Positions 23,057-34,240 of a stretch of DNA of 64,000 nucleotides are shown here, piece by piece. The number at the start of each line of letters is the position of its first letter. The stretch's first letter is position 1. Below the pieces are notes generated by a model. That model was not told the DNA's origin and did not search any database. It saw only the letters and a program-made list of their open reading frames with translations. The position numbers and the translations under genes are program-made. Origin of the DNA: Adiantum capillus-veneris (Eukaryota; Streptophyta; Polypodiopsida; Polypodiales; Pteridaceae); the NCBI GenBank assembly GCA_014529385.2, contig CM043953.1:111850549-111914548 (forward strand), written 5' to 3'.

Positions 23057-24913
23057 ATGGATCAAGATATGGCTGGTAAGTGTTTTTGAGCTGGAATCTT
23101 CATAGTTAGAGCTACTGAGCTAACGAATATTCTTGACTTAACGTTTTTCGAAAAGCTTGTAGTGATTTGAAATACCTCTTTGTAGACCCAAACACGGACA
23201 ACAATGATGTTCAGCTTCATGATGCACAGTTGGAATCGGAAAGCTCTAGTATTGAGAAAAAATGCATCTCAGTAGCTCGTAGCACTTCTAAGTCACCTTT
23301 TGTTGACAAGCCGACTTCAACGTCTGCCTTGTCTTCTCCTCAAAAGGGTTTGGTCTCCTCGAAGATATTTGAAAATCTTAGTCCTAAACAACAGCTCCTA
23401 AAATCTCCTTCATCGAAAGCTCTCAAAAAGGCCCTTACTTTTTCTCGTGGTAATGTTGATTTGTGATTATTGTTGTCTTTAGTTTGTAAAATGAACCATT
23501 GCTTTTCGGAGATTGAAGTTTTGGTATTTATTAACTAGGTCTTGCTTCGAAGCCAAATCAAGACCTGCATGCTGCATCTATCAATTTTGCAAAGCAGAGT
23601 GAGGAACCTATAAGTGATAATTTCACTTCTCAATTAGCGCTTGTGCCTGCCCTTAGAGTTTTGTGTATCTCTGAACTCTCTGATGCTATAACCTTTCGGT
23701 TTGCTTTCGAGGGCAAGGTACTGTGTAAGTACGGAACCTATAAGATTGCCAAAGCCAACTATGCTCGTCATCTCAAAGCCAATTTGATAGATAGGGAATC
23801 AAAAAACACCATTACTTTTGTCGTTACCGAAGTATTCATCAACGAATTTGTTAAGTCCTTTGATTGTGGGGATTTTGTGCGCATAGAGGGTTCATACGTA
23901 AAGAGAAAGGTTTGGAAAGATGGTGGAACTAGCATGTGGATGCTATATGCAAATGCCTCAACTCTTGTTGTAAAGGGTGAAAGTTTCGATTGCGCTTTGT
24001 AGCTATATCCTGAGCACAAAATCATAGACTTGCTTGCCGCTAAAGGTGCTATTGATTTTGCACCTACTATTGCCTTTGTTATTGTGAATATTGAAACTTC
24101 TACTAGGGCTGATGGTGGAGATAGTTACAGATTGACCATTGCAGATGGGCCTGCTTTAAGTGACAGAGCAAGTGTAAGTACTTTTTTTTAAGTGTTCAAG
24201 TTTGACCAAAGTGTAGAGTTTTGATATACCCTTCTCTTCTTTCTCTAGTTGCTATTTGTTCCTTCTAGGCGTGTGGATTACCATCGCATGGTTGACACTT
24301 TGAAGACAAAAGGATCATATTCCTGTGTCGCACACAACATCAACGTTTTTAAATCAGCATCCACTACTTTATCTGTTGTTGATGCAACTTTGATTTGTCC
24401 TTTACCTGAGAACTTGAAGGCTGCTTTTTCGCAACATCTTTCCAAGCAAGTTTCAAGCATGGGTTTTGGAAAGAAGGTAAAAGATTCTTGTGATAACAAA
24501 CCTTGAGTGTGACACTTTCCAAACTTTTTTTTTTTGTTATGTGCAGGTTTTTGGAAGTTTGGAGATTATAAATATCAACAGTTTGGAAGTGGAGTATGTG
24601 TGTGTGGTACATGCAAAGGCCGAAATGTCAGCCCTGTCAAATATGCAATCCGTTTTGCTACTCCTGTGGGTAGCCTGTGCAGATTTTGAAAGTGCCTTCT
24701 TTGCAAGCTAAAATCAACTTGCAGAATGGTGAAGCTGTTATGGTTATATTGTAAGGGAATGTGGTCGACACCGTTTTAAATCTTCCGCAACCCTTTCTTA
24801 CTCTTTTCGATGAGAATTTGGTGGAGTTGAAGTCGTCTCTCATTGCTCTCACAATAAATGGGACATTTTTAGTTGACAAGAATGGCTATGTAACAGAATA
24901 CAAAGAGGCTTAA
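23057..24913 (+). pseudogene. RPA-like single-strand DNA binding protein gene of the Helitron
   Basis: A spliced gene is visible: ATG at 23057 with a GTAAGT donor at 23076, exons at 23156-23451 and 23540-24173, then 24249-24477 and 24548 onward, each with GT..AG borders that keep the frame. The centre (23650-24000) reads as an OB fold like those of replication protein A large subunit: FEGKVLCKYGTYK, ITFVVTEVFINEFV and GDFVRIEGSYVKRK. A second OB-like part follows (PTIAFVIVNIE, YRLTIADGP). Plant Helitrons commonly carry such RPA genes, thought to coat single-stranded intermediates. TAG at 24000 and TAA at 24751 interrupt the frame, both explicable by C-to-T in Gln codons. It lies 48 bases upstream of the Rep gene. 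Confidence 0.6.
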
Positions 24914-24960
24914 GCTCTCCTCTTTTATATTTTGGTTCTTGTAGTGCACTTCTAGGTGTT

Positions 24961-27900
24961 ATGGCTAGCTCGCCTCTATCGTTTGTAGTGAACAGTAAAA
25001 GGGTGAATGCTGAGCCTAACTTTTTGTACACCTTTCCTAGTAATCATGATGTTTTGCAAGCTTTAATTTATCTCTTCACTTGTCCTTTGTCTCTTTTGGA
25101 GTTGGAAAAAGTGCTTCTTAATGTGATAGTTGAAGATATAGCTAACAATGACGATTCAAAAAAAAAAGTGTGGGTTGTACCTTGGAGAAAGTTCTCTCCT
25201 CTTGATGTGGTTTCCTTGCATGACCATCTCCACACCTTTATGGCTACACGTCGATGCTCTCAGTATTTAAGCATGCACTTAGTCGATTTATTTTGTCGTC
25301 AATTTGGTGTCATGTGTAATGTGCATATCTTTCAAAACAACAAGCTCAAAAATTATGTCTTTTGTGGTGACTCTAATTTGGCATCTTCATCCACAACTCC
25401 TTTGCCTGTTTCATACAATGCCATCGCTGAGTTTTTATGGCTTCCACTATCTGCCAACCATATGAAACTACCTCGTTGTGTGTGGAGCAAAGATGCGATT
25501 ACTTGCTTGATTAAAGAGAGACCTATAGCTAACGCTAAAGAGATAGCCAATTTGTTTCAAACCACATGTTCTTTTTCATTCTCAACCAAACAAGTTATGA
25601 CAAAGATTTATAAAATTTGGAATAAGGCACAAAAGAATGGTGATAGAGTTCCAAAAGAACGCTTGTCTACATTTGCAAGAAAGATATTGGATGTCCCCAT
25701 CTACCCTTGTGCGTCTTGCAATGTTCTCTTTTTCCGCAAAAGTCTGACGCAGCTCTCAAATGAGGAGATGGTTTTTTTTAAAGGATTGAAAGTGCTTTCA
25801 ACTTCTAAGCCCAATTCACTAGCATGTGGTGCATGTAGGGATGCGTTAAAGTCTCAACAAGTTCCGCCGTTTTGCATGCAAGGTGCTCTTGTTTTCAACC
25901 ATATCATTGAATGTGTTGCATAACTAAATAGTGTGGAACGTCATCTTGTTTCTCTTAGAATTCCATTTGCTCAAATAAGAGAGCTTAGCTTTGAGGGGCA
26001 ATATGGAATGCGAGGAAGCATTGTCAATGTTATGGCAGACTTGTCAAGAATTCAAACATTGTTGCCTCGTTTTGCTAATGACCAAGCCGTAATTATTGTC
26101 GAGATCAAACGAAAATTAGAGTATGATCATGCCTATATAAGCGGTGTTGTGCGTCCCGTATTTGTGCTCCATGCATTAGAACAACTCATGCAAAAGCCAT
26201 TGTATATCGAAAACGGTGCTGCCATTGATCCTTGTTGGCCGTCTTCATTTTGTCTAGAATCTGATATTGCTATGTCTCCTGAATTTGACGCATCCGCGGA
26301 TGAAATTGAAGCACCATCAGACACTCTCATCCACGGTCTCTACTAAGCCCAACAAGTTGTGGATCACAATGCGCATGCTAAGAGTGTTGCACCTTGTGAG
26401 GGGTTTACTCCATTGAGTCTATTTGACGATGAAGCTTGTGAAGAATTGTTTTTTCCAACGCTATTCTTTGGAGAAAGAAGACGTTATCATCTGTTGGCAA
26501 AGCGAAAATATCAAAAAGTGGCCCAATGGGAGCTTAAGAATGTTGACAGGCGGTTTGCAAGAGACATTGAGAACATTTTTTTCAAGACAATGAAGATTAT
26601 CATTGGCAAAGTCCTCGGCTCTATATGGGTGCGCTTGTGTAAGGGGAAGTTGCAAGGTCGACACCTTGAAGCTAACGATGTCCAATCGACAACCAACATT
26701 GAGAAATTGCTCTCATCACAAATTGGTTATAATGACTTTGAGAGCTTGCACACTTCCACTGACTACAAATCAAAGCTTAAGCGCAATGCTTTTGCCATGA
26801 TTCGCCAATTGAAACAACCCACTTTTTTCATCACATTCTCGTGCGCAGAGCAAAGGTGGAAGCCTTTGATAGATTGTTTGACAAAATTGAATCCAAATAT
26901 CATTCAAGAACAACAACCCACTAAGAGTGCTTACATTAGAGCTCTCGTCCGATCAGATCCCATCACGACAGCTCGGTATTACGTCATAGATTCAAGGAGA
27001 TGAAGAAATAAATAAAACGCAACAGATGTATACTTGGTGAGCTCATAAATTATTTCTTCGTCACCGAGTTCCAACAAAGAGGAAGCCAGCATGACCATGG
27101 ATTGCTTTGGATAAAAGATGCACCTATATTTGGGGTTTCATCAAACACTGAATTAGTAGACTTTATTGACACACATATAAGCACAAACAAAGACAAACTT
27201 GATGAATCCTTAAGGTCTGTCCAAATTCATTCTCATCACAAAACATGCAAAAAACTCAAAACTTTATGTCGCTTCGGCTTTCCGCGTCCACCCGCAAGAA
27301 TGACGCTCATTTTATATCCTATCGCAGTGAGTGACTCAACCAAAAAACTTCTTGCTGAGAAAAAGGTGTGCATCGATGAGCAGTTGCTTGCTTTGGGTCG
27401 TGAACCTGTATTGTCATTTGATGTGTGGTTGGAGATGCTATGCATCGATGAAGAGCACTATCTCCAAGCGCTCTGCGTAAATCTCTCAGAGCCAACGCTG
27501 CTTCTAAAAAGAGACCCAAAAGACATCTTCACAAATAACTTCAACAAGAAACTATGTGCTTTGTGGGATGCAAACATGGACATTCAATTCATTTTCAATG
27601 CCCACGGTGATGCTGCGTACTGTACATCATACATGACAAAGAACGACACATCCATAAGCAAGGCGATGAAACAAACACTTGAAAGATGCAAGAAAGACAA
27701 CTTGCCAACATTGGAGCGATTGAAAAAAAGTGGCGGGGCCTTTATCAACGCACAGGAAATGAAATCGCAACAAGCAACATATGTCACCCTTTCGCTACCT
27801 TTGCATAGTGCTACCAGGCAATTTGTATTTGTGAATGCCGACTGGAGCTACGAACGCACATTGCTGCTTAAAAGGAGAAGCACGTTGGATTCTTTACAAC

Positions 27901-29905
27901 CCAAAGACACAAACATCTTCTTCGACGACCTTGTGACAAAGTACACACATCGTCCACCTAGTTGTCAATCCTTGTGCTTGGCTGAGTATGCGAGCAACTA
28001 CAAACTTGTACGAGGCTGCCCACGCAAGCTAAAAAAGCCTCGCATCATTAGATATGCCAACTTCAACATGGCAAAAGACCCTGAGAGACATTATCATGAG
28101 CTTTGCTTGCTATTCCTTGCTTTTGTTGGTGAAGAATCAGGCTTCAAACCAGCTCCAAACTCTTGGAAGGACAAATATAACGATCACCTTGCAATCATAA
28201 ATGAGAATCGTCAAAATTTCTCAAAATTGGAGCCCATAGCTTCCAACATTTCAGAATCCTCATTGTGCCCATCATCGACAACACAAACTGCAGAACTTCA
28301 CAAGTATGATCTAGATCTTGATCTTCGACGCACTCCACTTGTGACAAGGCCCCTCCCTGCTTTTAAGAAGCTAGCGCTTCCAAATGAGCAATATCATGCA
28401 CTTATGGAAACACTGAACATTGAACAACGATCACTTTACGAAGATGTGTTGACCAGAAAACGATTAAACCCAGCACAACCTATCAATATGTTTTTGACGG
28501 GTGGGGCAGGAACAGGGAAGACTTTTTTGTTGTAGACTATAGTCCAAGGACTCATTCGCCATTATAATCTAGGTATCCAACTTGACATTGAGCTCCCCAC
28601 AACTTTGCTAATGGCATATACAGGAAAATCCGCCTTCAATCTTGGAGGGACCACGATTCACTCAGCTTTGTGCTTGCCCCTTGTTCTCCAAGTGAACGTA
28701 GGCCTCTCTTCAAGTAGTCTTGCCGAGCTCTCACAACTATACAAGAATCTTAGACTAGTTGTATTTGACGAAGCCTCTTTGATAGGTAATAGACTTGTGA
28801 GAATCATAGACACAAGGCTTCGTGCTATCAAGAATAACCACACGGATCCATTTGGTACATTGGATGTTATATTTTGTGGAGATCTTTGCCAAGCAAGCCC
28901 AGTCCGGGATCGCTGGGTCTTTTCTGAGCCGCAAGATCCTATCGAGCTCCTCGCACCCTCTTTCTGGCATACACATGTTAAATGCCACGAACTAAAGAAA
29001 ATAATGCGCCAATCAGATAAGAAGTTCATTTCACTTCTCAACAGAATACGAAAGGCTGAACACACAACCGAGGATTTACTCTACATCAACTCCACTCTCA
29101 CCAACAAGCCTTTTGACAAGTTCATCATACCTCACCTATTCTTCACGAATAACTTGAAGAATCAACATAATCGCCTTATCTTCGATGGTTTGACAACCCA
29201 ACCATACATAGTACATGCAAAAGACACCTTCCACAAAACATGTTCAAAAAATCTTGTCGTTCAAAACGACCCCCAAATGATTGCAGGTTTGGCTTTCGTC
29301 CTAGAGCTCAAAAGTGAGATGATAGTTTTGGTCTCTGGTGGAAACATCAACATATGCGATGGCCAAGTAAACGGTGCCGATGGAATCCTCAAACACATAG
29401 AGAGAAGAAATCATACACATATTGCATGGATACAACTCTTTGACTCTTCGACGGGGATAAAGCAGCGTGCAGAAAGTACACGGCTCTACAATGAACACAT
29501 TGAGCAACAATTGACACCAACACTTGAAACAACAAAAGAATTCCAAATTGGAAATAATTTGCTGAATAGCGTGTCTAGAACACAACTCCCTATTCAAGCA
29601 GCAAATGCACGCACAATCCATAGATCGCAAGGCTTGACAATGCAAGCTGTTGCATTCAATCCAAGTGCAATCAATGCGCATGGCTTGGTATACACAGCTC
29701 TTTCTCGAGTTAAGGATCCTGTTAATCTTCATATCCTGAAGCCGATACATCCAAACCAGATCAAAATTGATACAAATGTCCTTTTTGAGCTTGAGAGGCT
29801 AGAAAAAGATGCAAAATGGAAATATGAGGTTTGTTTCCCTTCCCTTTTCAAAGACATGCATTACATCATTCAGTCCCTCAACGTTGTCTCCATCAAAAAA
29901 ATCTT
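24961..29905 (+). pseudogene. Helitron Rep/PIF1-type helicase
   Basis: From ATG at 24961, an N-terminal region with paired cysteines (PCASCNVLFF, LACGACRDAL) leads to a DUF6570-like part (VERHLVSLRIPFAQIREL). Next comes the Helitron Rep: IRQLKQPTFFITFSCAE, then EFQQRGSQHDHGLLW with the HUH histidines (27051-27110) and AAYCTSYMTK with the paired tyrosines (about 27610). The PIF1-like helicase starts with Walker A GGAGTGKT at 28500, then VVFDEASLIG (Walker B), FCGDLCQASPV and a C-terminal TIHRSQG..YTALSR. Together these nick, unwind and copy the element by rolling circle. In-frame TAA at 25921 and 26344 and TAG at 28533 interrupt it, with frame changes near 27005 and 29905. The three stops are all explicable by Gln codon C-to-T. 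Length, about 1650 codons, fits an autonomous Helitron. Confidence 0.85.
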
Positions 29906-30478
29906 CACAAAATCAAATCCGATCCCAACTTCATGGCATCAGACATTTTGTGCCTTCAACAGACAAGGGAAAAGGTTGCGTTTAACTATCTTGCGCCGGA
30001 TTTTAACCACATTCACCACTTCAACAAATTTGGTATGTCGGTCTTTTGCAGGAAGCATATGACCACTCATTCCACCAACAGATTCTCAGCTCCTGGAGTC
30101 GAAATAATTGAGGCGTTCTTTTCTGCGCATGATATGCCTTCGTTTCATATAGTTTCAGTTTACAAATCACCAAAAGCTCCTCTGCAATCTTTAGTGTAGC
30201 TCCTAAATAGCGTGTCTGATAAGACTACTGACATCCAAACAAGCGTCATCATTGGCGATTTCAACATTCACAATGATCTCATGAACACACAGTATCAAAA
30301 ATTGGAAGAAGAACTGCAATCGCGTGGATACAAGCAACAAATTCACGATGTGACCACTGTGTACAACTCAAAGCTTGATCACATTTGGTTCAAAACCACT
30401 GTCACATCCCCAATTTCTGGCACAAGATTTTGCTATTGGTCAGACCACTCTTCCACCCATCTTTTGCTCCCAAAATAA
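29870..30478 (+). pseudogene. Endonuclease/exonuclease/phosphatase (EEP) domain of the Helitron
   Basis: Straight after the helicase motifs, and one frame over, the reading gives MASDILCLQQTREK, IIGDFNIHNDLM, KLDHIW and WSDHSSTHLLL. These are EEP motifs: the LQET, GDFN, D.I and SDH boxes of the AP-endonuclease-like fold, as in the endonuclease that Helentrons and non-LTR elements carry. The metal-binding Glu of LQET is Gln here. A TAG at 30197 splits the domain and a TAA at 30476 ends it. It could instead be a nested LINE endonuclease piece, but the position directly behind the helicase and the absence of any reverse transcriptase argue for a Helentron-type fusion. Confidence 0.7.
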
Positions 30479-30971
30479 TGCCCTCATCTATTCTCTTTTG
30501 AGCGGAACACAAGAAACTCAGCACTCATCATCTAACAATTTCCCCTCAGCTAGCTATCTAAGATCTTTGGTTTGCTCCTTTCCGTTTCTTCTACTCTTGC
30601 TCTCTATCCAGTTTGTGTTGGTTTTTTGTCAACCTATCTTCCCATCTTCTTGCAGTAATCCCCTTAATGAAGGATTCAAGGTGTGCGGACACCAAGTACG
30701 TGCGATACAAGTGGCTTGACGTCTACATCATGCATTAAGCATACGCAAGCAGGTACGCTTGCAAAAGCTTACGCACATTGTGTGTCTTGAACCAAGCGAG
30801 TAGCTCAGCTGAACCATGGAGTCAACAACACAAACAAGAAAATCGCTCGTTCAGAACTGCACAATGTATAATATAGCAGACCATGTCATAACGCAGTCAG
30901 CTACAAATACAGCCCGTTCAAGGAACAAGTCTCATTGATTGCGCCACCACTTCCTGTACCAGCAAAAAGCG
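30479..30971. other. Unassigned stretch after the EEP domain
   Basis: The stretch contains a hydrophobic exon-like reading (FPFLLLLLSIQFVLVFCQPIF near 30580-30640, signal-peptide-like) that could be the first exon of the captured receptor gene that follows. No firm gene is seen. Confidence 0.35.
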
Positions 30972-31194
30972 GATGATCACCGGCATGCATGAGTGCAACC
31001 CAGAAACCAGAGAATGTAGTTGTCCTCCTGGATTCCAAATCACATTCACTAAGCCCGCTTGCACATCACAAGATGATCCCACCAGAAAATGCAGTTGTCC
31101 ACAGGAATACCAGATGCCAAACTTCAACTCTACTTGCGTCCTGATTGACCCTGCCCATACCTTGCACGCCATCGAGATTCTAAGAAGCTGCTAA
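30972..31194 (+). pseudogene. Cysteine-rich ectodomain fragment, probably of a receptor-like kinase
   Basis: The frame reads ECNPETRECSCPPGFQ and later TRKCSCPQEYQMPNFNSTC, two EGF-like cysteine clusters about 30 residues apart, ending at TGA/TAA-rich sequence. Plant S-domain receptor kinases have such modules before their membrane segment, and a kinase fragment lies 200 bases downstream. It is short and without flanking exons, so the identification is tentative. Confidence 0.4.
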
Positions 31195-31407
31195 GAAACC
31201 AATTGAGCAAGGTGTTAGCCCATGCTTGTAGTAGCTCTACATATATTTTGCAAGAAGCTATGTCAAACAGTGGCATGCTTTGGCACAGACTCAAGTTATG
31301 GCAGGGAGTGCAAGCTGACACTTTCAAAGCAAGAGGAAGGGCACTGGACTTCATGGAGTGCTTACAGATCCTATCAGCTTCTACCTCAACTCAAAGAGAA
31401 GCCAATG

Positions 31408-31600
31408 GGTTTGTCAAGGTGCCAGTTAAGAGGTTGGATCAAGTTGGAGTTTCAACACAACACAACATGGATAACGAATTCAAAGCAGAGGTTGCGGCGA
31501 TCGGTAACGTGTCGCACGTCAATCTGGTTTCTCTGAAAGGATTCTGCATGGAGAAGAATGCGCGTTTGTTAGTATTCGAGTTTATGCCAAGGAGAGCTTG
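31408..31600 (+). pseudogene. Receptor-like kinase fragment (subdomains II-V)
   Basis: The frame reads VPVKRLDQVG, NEFKAEVAAIGNVSHVNLV and SLKGFCMEKNARLLVFEFM. This is the N-lobe of a plant receptor-like Ser/Thr kinase: the beta3 lysine (VK), the alphaC glutamate (FKAEV), the 'H.NLV.L.GFC' turn and the hinge 'LLVFEFM'. The best remembered match is the SD2-5 type of S-domain kinases. The ATP loop and the catalytic loop (HRD, DFG) are absent, so it cannot act as a kinase. It continues in an unrelated reading after 31600. Confidence 0.7.
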
Positions 31601-31647
31601 TAGTAGACGGGAATCCAAGAAGAAGCAGCAAGTTCGGCTATGGAGTA

Positions 31648-31959
31648 ATGGGTTTGTGTGTAGTTATGCTGCCAATGATTCTCTTGGCAAGCGACATAGC
31701 AGGGCAGACGCTTGTGCAAGCTCCGGCCTCCATCACCGACTGCAATTCAGTGGTGTTGAAATTGCCGGACTGCCTGGGGTATGTCATGGGAGGCGTGGCG
31801 ACGCCTCCTGTTACGTGGTGCTCTAACCTCTTGGCCGTTATCAGTACCTCGCCGCAATGTCTTTGCTAGCTCTACAACACCTTCTTCACAGGCCCGCTTA
31901 ACATCAACATCACCCAAGCTGTGAATTTTTCCCCCTGTGTGCAAGCTGACCACTCCTGA
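31648..31959 (+). pseudogene. GPI-type non-specific lipid-transfer protein fragment
   Basis: ATG at 31648 opens a signal-peptide-like stretch (MGLCVVMLPMILLASDIAG), then the eight-cysteine pattern of LTPG proteins: ITDCNSVVLKLPDCLGYV, then TWCSNL where the family has CC, then SPQCLC. A TAG at 31867 falls where relatives have Gln before LYNTF. The reading then continues to a final SPC and a TGA at 31957. Such proteins carry lipids at the plant cell surface. It is one exon of a host gene, with several changes that would disable it, placed between kinase and MCM5 pieces in the same orientation. Confidence 0.7.
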
Positions 31960-32113
31960 CCCCAGCCTTTGCTCAGGTGCGTGCACACTCTCTCTCTCTC
32001 AACCCTGCATCTTGGATAGGTCCCTTTTTTTTGTAGCAATTGGCCGCTCAGTTTACAAACTCAATTGTGGTACCATCACTTGATCCTTGCAGATAAAAAG
32101 GTGTTGTGCTATA

Positions 32114-33105
32114 AGGCAACCCTACATTAGAGTTGTGGGAATTGAGCAGGCAACTGAGAGCTCATCAAGGGGGATCTCTTCATTCACAGCGGATGAGGTA
32201 AGTCTTCTTCAGCATAGTGGTATAGGATCATCATAATAAAAATATTTTTGTCGCTTGCATGATGATCTTATCTATGGCAGGAGCTCGAGTTCAAGCAGTT
32301 CGCAAGGAGGCCAGACACCTATCAAGCATTATGTGCCTTGATTGCCCCCACAATCTTCGGTCATGAAGATGTTAAAAAAGCAGTTTCTTGTCTGCTGCTT
32401 GGAGGGTCTCGGAACGTATTACGTGGAGCTATTATTCTAGCTGTTTTGACTCTTGAGGCTCTTTCTTCGCTTTGCCTTATGTGCATTGTGTTGAGCTCTC
32501 ACAGAAGCTGCCAGATGGGTTCGCCTCCGAGGTGACATAAATGTCTTACTTCTTGGTGATCCGTCTACTGCCAAATCGCAGGTTTGTCAAGTGCCATTGC
32601 TTATAGGTCATGTGTATGTCTTGCAATGTAGATCTAATGCCCAATAATCTGTTGGCCAGTTTCTCAAATTTGTGGAGAAGACTGCTCCCATTGCTGTATA
32701 TACCTCTGGAAAGGGTTCTTCAGCTATAGGTTTGACAGTTTCTGTCAACCGAGATACAAGCACAGTAAGATATTTTGCATCTTCACTCCCGTACTGGCAG
32801 CTTTAAGGAATTGCAACTATTACATGATTTTTTGTTGTTTTTGGCTTTAAATATTAAAATATTTTTCAGCAAGAATTCTATCTTGAAGGACGTGCTATGG
32901 TTCTAGCAGATGGAGGGGTTGTATTTTTTATGAGTTTGACAAGATGCATTCAGAAGACAGGTACTGCCAAATACCAAGTTTCATAATGACTTCCTAAGTA
33001 GCTGTGAATTGATGTCAATTGGTGCCATTTTCTTATGCATAGTTGCTATACACGAGGCCATGGAGCAGCAAACTATTTCAATCGCTAAGGCAGTCATAAC
33101 TACAC
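32114..33105 (+). pseudogene. MCM5: MCM5 gene fragment with introns
   Basis: Six exons with GT..AG introns read as the middle of MCM5, a subunit of the replicative helicase: RQPYIRVVGIEQATESSSRG (32114-32197), ELEFKQFARRPDTYQALC and IAPTIFGHEDVKKAVSCLL (32281-32425), LRGDINVLLLGDPSTAKSQ with Walker A (to 32581), [20 protein letters not shown] (32660-32764), EFYLEGRAMVLADGGVV (32870-32960), and AIHEAMEQQTISIAKA (33043-33105). Phrases such as '[20 protein letters not shown]' fit MCM5 better than other MCM subunits. A one-base loss before LRGD and a small change that destroys the Walker B 'IDEFDKM' frame mark it as dead. Ends lie inside the gene, so it is a captured DNA-level fragment and not a processed copy. 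Confidence 0.85.
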
Positions 33106-33689
33106 CTGCAATGTGGCATTGTTGTGTTGTATGTAATTCATAATGCTTGGAAGGTGCAAGCTCTTTTGACAACCAGATATGTATACATTTTTTTTTTTTA
33201 CCGTGACGATCGTGCTGTGGATGGGAGATTTGTATTGTCATTTGTATCCATACCATGGAGAGATGGGGTTGTATAGAATAGAATGAAGGAGGTAGAGAGG
33301 GGCCAAGGGAGAGATGATGGGCTCTATATTAAGGGATGCAAAGACCATTGTGTGCTATGAGATCCAATAGACGACAATATCTTGCAATATCCAAGAAGAT
33401 TGTGCTCCCCTCTATCTATATATTGTAAGAATCAAGCAAGGCTATTGAATGTTGGATACACATTGATGACTGGATCATTAGGGTAAAGGCAGCCATGCAC
33501 CCAAAGGTCCACATTGGTGTGTCTTGCACAAGACGTTGTTGTCCAGTTTGCAAGTAATAACGCTACGACCTTGCAAAGTCCTTTGGCAGTCAAACATGTA
33601 GAGAAACCATTTTCAAACTTGACGATCTTGATGTGGATGGGAGGTTTGTAATGTCCCCTAGCTCCATGGCAAGGGGAATAAAGCTGGCC
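33106..33689. other. Unassigned stretch with a diverged internal repeat
   Basis: 'GACGATC.TG.TGTGGATGGGAG' occurs at about 33205 and again at 33621, followed by partly similar sequence, so about 400 bp may be a degraded direct repeat pair. A T-run lies at 33188. No gene is seen. The right end of the Helitron could lie here but I could not fix it. Confidence 0.35.
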
Positions 33690-34240
33690 TTAAGCAAGAG
33701 TGGAGAGTTACAACAGAGCCACAGAGGAGAGAGGTGATCTATGGAGTGAAGAGCTATGGGATGGAGAGTTGCATGAGAGCTAGAGAGTGGAGAGGAGAGC
33801 TATGGAGTGGAGAGCTTTGGGATGGCGAGATGTAGGAGAGTTATGGAGTGGAGAGCTATGGGATGGAGAGCTGCAGGGGATCTATGGAGTGGAGAAGAGG
33901 GTTATGGAGTGGAAAGCCACAAGAGAGCTATGGAGTGGAGAGGAGAGGAGAGCTATGAAGTGGAGATCTTTGGGATGGAGAGTTGTAGGAGAGCTATGGA
34001 ATGGAGAGCTGTAGGAGAGCTATGGAGTGGAGAAGAGGAATATGGAGCGGAGAGCTATGGGAGGGAGAGGTATGGAGCGGACCTGCAACAAGAAGAGGGA
34101 AGGAGGAAGAGTGTGCTAAAAGTAGGAGAGAGAAGAGACATGGAGAGGAGTGAGAGAGAGGGAAGGAGAAAGAGTGTGTGCTGAAAAGTAGGAGAGAGAA
34201 GAGAGAGAGAGGAGTTAGAGAGAAGGGAGTGATTTTGGAG
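33690..34240. repeat. Purine-rich minisatellite
   Basis: Irregular tandem units of GAGAGCTATGGAGTGGAGAG, with inserts GGGATGGAGAGTTG and GAGGAGA, run for about 400 bp and pass into GAGAGAGA/GGAAGGAG sequence. One strand is nearly all purine. The open frames on it are products of the repeat. Confidence 0.8.

Larger units (their letters stand above)
21831..33105 (+). mobile_element. Helitron (RPA-like, Rep/helicase-EEP) with captured host gene pieces
   Basis: This entry gives the minimal span that I link into one element: a nodulin-like exon, an RPA-like gene, the Rep/Hel/EEP gene, then Cys-rich, kinase, lipid-transfer and MCM5 fragments, all on the plus strand. Helitrons are rolling-circle transposons known for picking up host exons and introns together. 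The presence of an EEP endonuclease domain after the helicase is the mark of the Helentron/Helitron2 branch. I did not find convincing termini (5' TC, 3' hairpin plus CTRR, or the Helentron equivalents), so the true borders are unknown and some fragments might predate the insertion. All its genes are decayed. Confidence 0.6.

Noticed and set aside
24000-30200. A variant genetic code with TAA and TAG read as Gln
   Set aside because: The stops do fall at Gln-like positions, but paired copies in the window show ordinary C-to-T change (CGA/TGA in the HAD-like gene), other lesions such as frame changes are present, and the captured genes are land-plant types. Methylation-driven decay explains it more simply.
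33787-34184. Two long overlapping frames in Trp/Glu/Ser-rich sequence
   Set aside because: They are translations of the purine minisatellite in neighbouring frames.
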